A stretch of DNA of 6,872 nucleotides from Actinomycetota bacterium (GTDB lineage Bacteria; Actinomycetota; Actinomycetes; S36-B12): the NCBI GenBank assembly GCA_026392575.1, contig JAPLBU010000028.1, forward strand, positions 7,171-14,042, read 5' to 3'. Positions 5,366-6,872 of the stretch are shown piece after piece. Each line of letters begins with the position of its first letter. Position 1 is the stretch's first letter. The position numbers were made by a program, and so were the translations under genes. A model generated the notes under the pieces. The model was not told where the DNA came from, ran no database searches, and saw only the letters and a program-made list of their open reading frames with translations.

Positions 5366-6506
5366 CGACGCGGACCACTTCCGCGGCCTTGAAGGACACA
5401 GCTACTCCTTGGCCGCTCGTCAGAGCAAACCCGATGTGCGCTGGGGCTTTCGCCACCAAGGTCATTCCATCGACGGCAACCATCACTTCTGAGCTGTCCC
5501 CGAGGAAGACAACCTCCTCGACGGTTCCCCCCGCAGTGATATCGCCCGCCCCTTCACCCAGGCTCACGGCCTCGTGGCGCAGGGAGAATACGCAGGGCCC
5601 AAGAGGAGTGTCCGCTGCCAGCGGGAAGCTGAGCCCACCCCAGTGACCGACGACTGCACCGCTCTCGAAGACAACCGTTCCCGGCCCAAGGTTCGCCTTG
5701 CCGATGAAGCCTGCGACGAATGGCGTCTTCGGATGGAAATACACCTCGCGCGGTGTACCCACCTGCTCAATGCGACCAGCTGACATCACGGCCAGGCGAT
5801 CTGACATCGACAGGGCCTCACCTTGATCATGCGTGACGTACACGAACGTGATGCCCACCTCGCGTTGAAGCTGCTTCAACGCCAACTGCATCTGCTGTCG
5901 CAGCTGGAGGTCGAGGGCCCCGAGGGGCTCGTCCAAGAGGAGCACTTTGGGTCGGCCGACGAGCGCGCGCGCAAGGGCCGCTCGCTGCCTCTGCCCACCC
6001 GAGAGCTGATGCGGCAGCCGCTTCGCAAACTCTTCCATCTCGACGAGGGCAAGCGCGTCGGACACCCTCTGGTCAATCTTGTCCTTTGCCACCCGGTGCA
6101 TGCGCAGCGGATACGACACATTCGCTTCGATCGACATGTGTGGGAAGAGGGCGTAGTTCTGGAAGACCGTATTCACGTCCCGGTTGTAGGGCGGCACGCC
6201 AAGAACGTCGACCCCGTCGAGCCAGATGCGGCCGGACGAAGGCTGCTCGAAGCCCGCGATCATTCGTAGACACGAGGTCTTGCCGGAGCCGCTGGGCCCG
6301 AGAATCGAGAAGAACTCCCCTGCCCGGATGTCGAGGCATACTCCGTCAACTGCCTTCGCCGTTGTCCCGTTGTAGGTCTTGGTGACATCGTCGAACCGAA
6401 CGACGGTTACTGCATCGCTCGGGGTGGCGCCTCCCCCACCGGGAGTTCCCGGTGGGGGAGGCGGCAACGAGGAATCCTGCACCTCAGAATCCAGCCTTGA
6501 ACTCAT
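5358..6506 (-). CDS. PotA-like ABC transporter ATP-binding protein
   Basis: This 382-residue cytoplasmic ATPase would energise the adjacent permeases. Motifs are complete: Walker A GPSGSGKTS (70-78), Q-loop Q116 in VFQNYALFPH, signature LSGGQ (168-172), Walker B VLLLDEP (188-194), D-loop ALD (197-199) and switch H226. Residues from about 270 to the end form the C-terminal TOBE-type regulatory domain of the polyamine/iron/sulfate ATPase group. The first 32 residues are an odd low-complexity tail (SSLPPPPPGTPGGGG) encoded by a GC-rich palindrome (6428-6463). The start is uncertain: the ATG at 6506 overlaps the binding-protein gene by 23 bp with no good ribosome site; a GTG at 6482 falls just after that gene's stop; a TTG at 6467 has AGGA nearby. 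All lie before the palindrome. The substrate is inferred from the operon only; polyamines are likely but unproven. Confidence 0.93.
   Translation of the reverse strand: MSSRLDSEVQDSSLPPPPPGTPGGGGATPSDAVTVVRFDDVTKTYNGTTAKAVDGVCLDIRAGEFFSILGPSGSGKTSCLRMIAGFEQPSSGRIWLDGVDVLGVPPYNRDVNTVFQNYALFPHMSIEANVSYPLRMHRVAKDKIDQRVSDALALVEMEEFAKRLPHQLSGGQRQRAALARALVGRPKVLLLDEPLGALDLQLRQQMQLALKQLQREVGITFVYVTHDQGEALSMSDRLAVMSAGRIEQVGTPREVYFHPKTPFVAGFIGKANLGPGTVVFESGAVVGHWGGLSFPLAADTPLGPCVFSLRHEAVSLGEGAGDITAGGTVEEVVFLGDSSEVMVAVDGMTLVAKAPAHIGFALTSGQGVAVSFKAAEVVRVDG
6428..6463. repeat. 17-bp perfect inverted repeat at the binding-protein/ATPase junction
   Basis: The arms 6428-6444 and 6447-6463 pair perfectly over 17 bp, with only two bases (GT) between them and mostly G-C pairs (arm core CCTCCCCCACCGGGA). 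It begins about 20 bp past the stop of the binding-protein gene in the direction of transcription and falls inside the ATPase reading frame, where it encodes a proline run followed by a glycine run. No T-run follows, so it is not a standard terminator. Stable hairpins after binding-protein genes are known to protect upstream mRNA and lower downstream expression; that role is an inference here. Confidence 0.85.
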
Positions 6507-6872
6507 TCCACAGAGCCACCCGCTCGTCCATGCGGTTCGGCGTGACCATCGGCTTCATGGAGGCCCAGAAGTCCGGATTCTGGAGGTTCACGATCTCGCT
6601 CTTGGCGAGGGCATCCTCGGGAACCAGCGAGGCGGCGGCTTCGTAGGTGATGACACCTGCGCTTCCGGTGGCCTCAATGAACTTCGCCTGCCACGGGATG
6701 TCGAGGGTGTAGTTGATGAGGTCATAGACCTCTTGCCGGTTTGCCCCCTTCATCATCATGGATGAGTCGATCCAGAAAGGCGTACCCTCGGTGGGGAATC
6801 CATAGGCGAACTTGTCACCATTCTCGTTCAGTTGATTCACCACAGCTACGTTCTGGGCGTAGCCGATCACCG
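6484..6872 (-). CDS. PotD-like extracellular solute-binding protein, C-terminal part
   Basis: Only the last 128 codons are in the window; the gene continues past the right edge, and the leading GTG seen at 6870 is an internal valine, not a start. The sequence resembles the C-terminal lobe of spermidine/putrescine-type periplasmic or lipid-anchored binding proteins: FAYGFPTEGTPFWIDSSMMM, then a KGANRQEVYDLINYTLD helix like the PotD GA-x-x-x-x-Y-x-F-IN-F stretch, and a final WNEFKAG helix ending next to the stop. It would capture the substrate and deliver it to the two permeases. The signal peptide, any lipobox and most ligand-binding residues are outside the window, so substrate choice cannot be judged. 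Its end overlaps the ATPase gene if the ATG at 6506 is used. Confidence 0.85.
   Translation of the reverse strand, partial: VIGYAQNVAVVNQLNENGDKFAYGFPTEGTPFWIDSSMMMKGANRQEVYDLINYTLDIPWQAKFIEATGSAGVITYEAAASLVPEDALAKSEIVNLQNPDFWASMKPMVTPNRMDERVALWNEFKAGF

Noticed and set aside
5823..6269. 148-residue open frame opposite the ATPase gene
   Set aside because: It is the mirror of the strongly conserved ATPase motifs; no independent features are seen.
6428..6463. Rho-independent terminator between the binding-protein and ATPase genes
   Set aside because: The stem is strong but no T-run follows on the transcribed strand, and it lies inside the downstream reading frame.

Overview
The window is high-GC bacterial DNA (about 60% G+C by eye). 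It has GTG and TTG starts, tightly packed genes and a TTGACG-17 bp-TAGGCT promoter. Together these fit an actinobacterium or similar high-GC lineage. The assignment is inferred from style only; no rRNA or marker gene is present.

Left half (about 1-3623, + strand): a small metabolic and regulatory module. A class III PLP-dependent aminotransferase of the glutamate-1-semialdehyde aminotransferase-like group (48-1331) is followed after 43 bp by a LacI/GalR-type repressor (1375-2442). A 124 bp gap comes next, then a complete aldose 1-epimerase (2568-3623, GTG start behind an AGGAGG ribosome site). The most informative regulatory signal is a 14-bp imperfect palindrome with a central CG, present twice: just downstream of a possible -10 ahead of the aminotransferase (20-33) and across the expected start site of a good sigma70-type promoter ahead of galM (2496-2509). 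The copies match at 13 of 14 positions when one is reverse-complemented. This suggests that the LacI-family protein represses its own transcription unit and the epimerase, making the three genes one local regulon, probably for a sugar or sugar derivative.

Right half (about 3650-6872, - strand): a convergent polyamine-type (PotABCD-like) ABC importer operon, transcribed right to left as solute-binding protein (partial, runs off the window), ATPase, permease 1, permease 2. The genes overlap at every junction (23, 8 and 8 bp if the upstream ATG is used for the ATPase). Both permease genes are broken as given. Permease 1 (PotB-like) loses frame inside the EAA loop that contacts the ATPase, with about 11 expected residues missing. 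Permease 2 (PotC-like) loses frame at the start of its last membrane helix. The ATPase and the visible part of the binding protein look intact. Either the transporter is decaying or the read or assembly has errors here; the PotB-like lesion is harder to explain as a simple base-calling error.

A 17-bp perfect GC-rich inverted repeat lies at the binding-protein/ATPase junction, inside the 5' coding part of the ATPase gene. I see no tRNA or rRNA gene, insertion sequence, CRISPR array or phage gene, and no clear sign of a wholly new system. The best candidates for follow-up are the paired operators, the junction hairpin and the damaged permeases.
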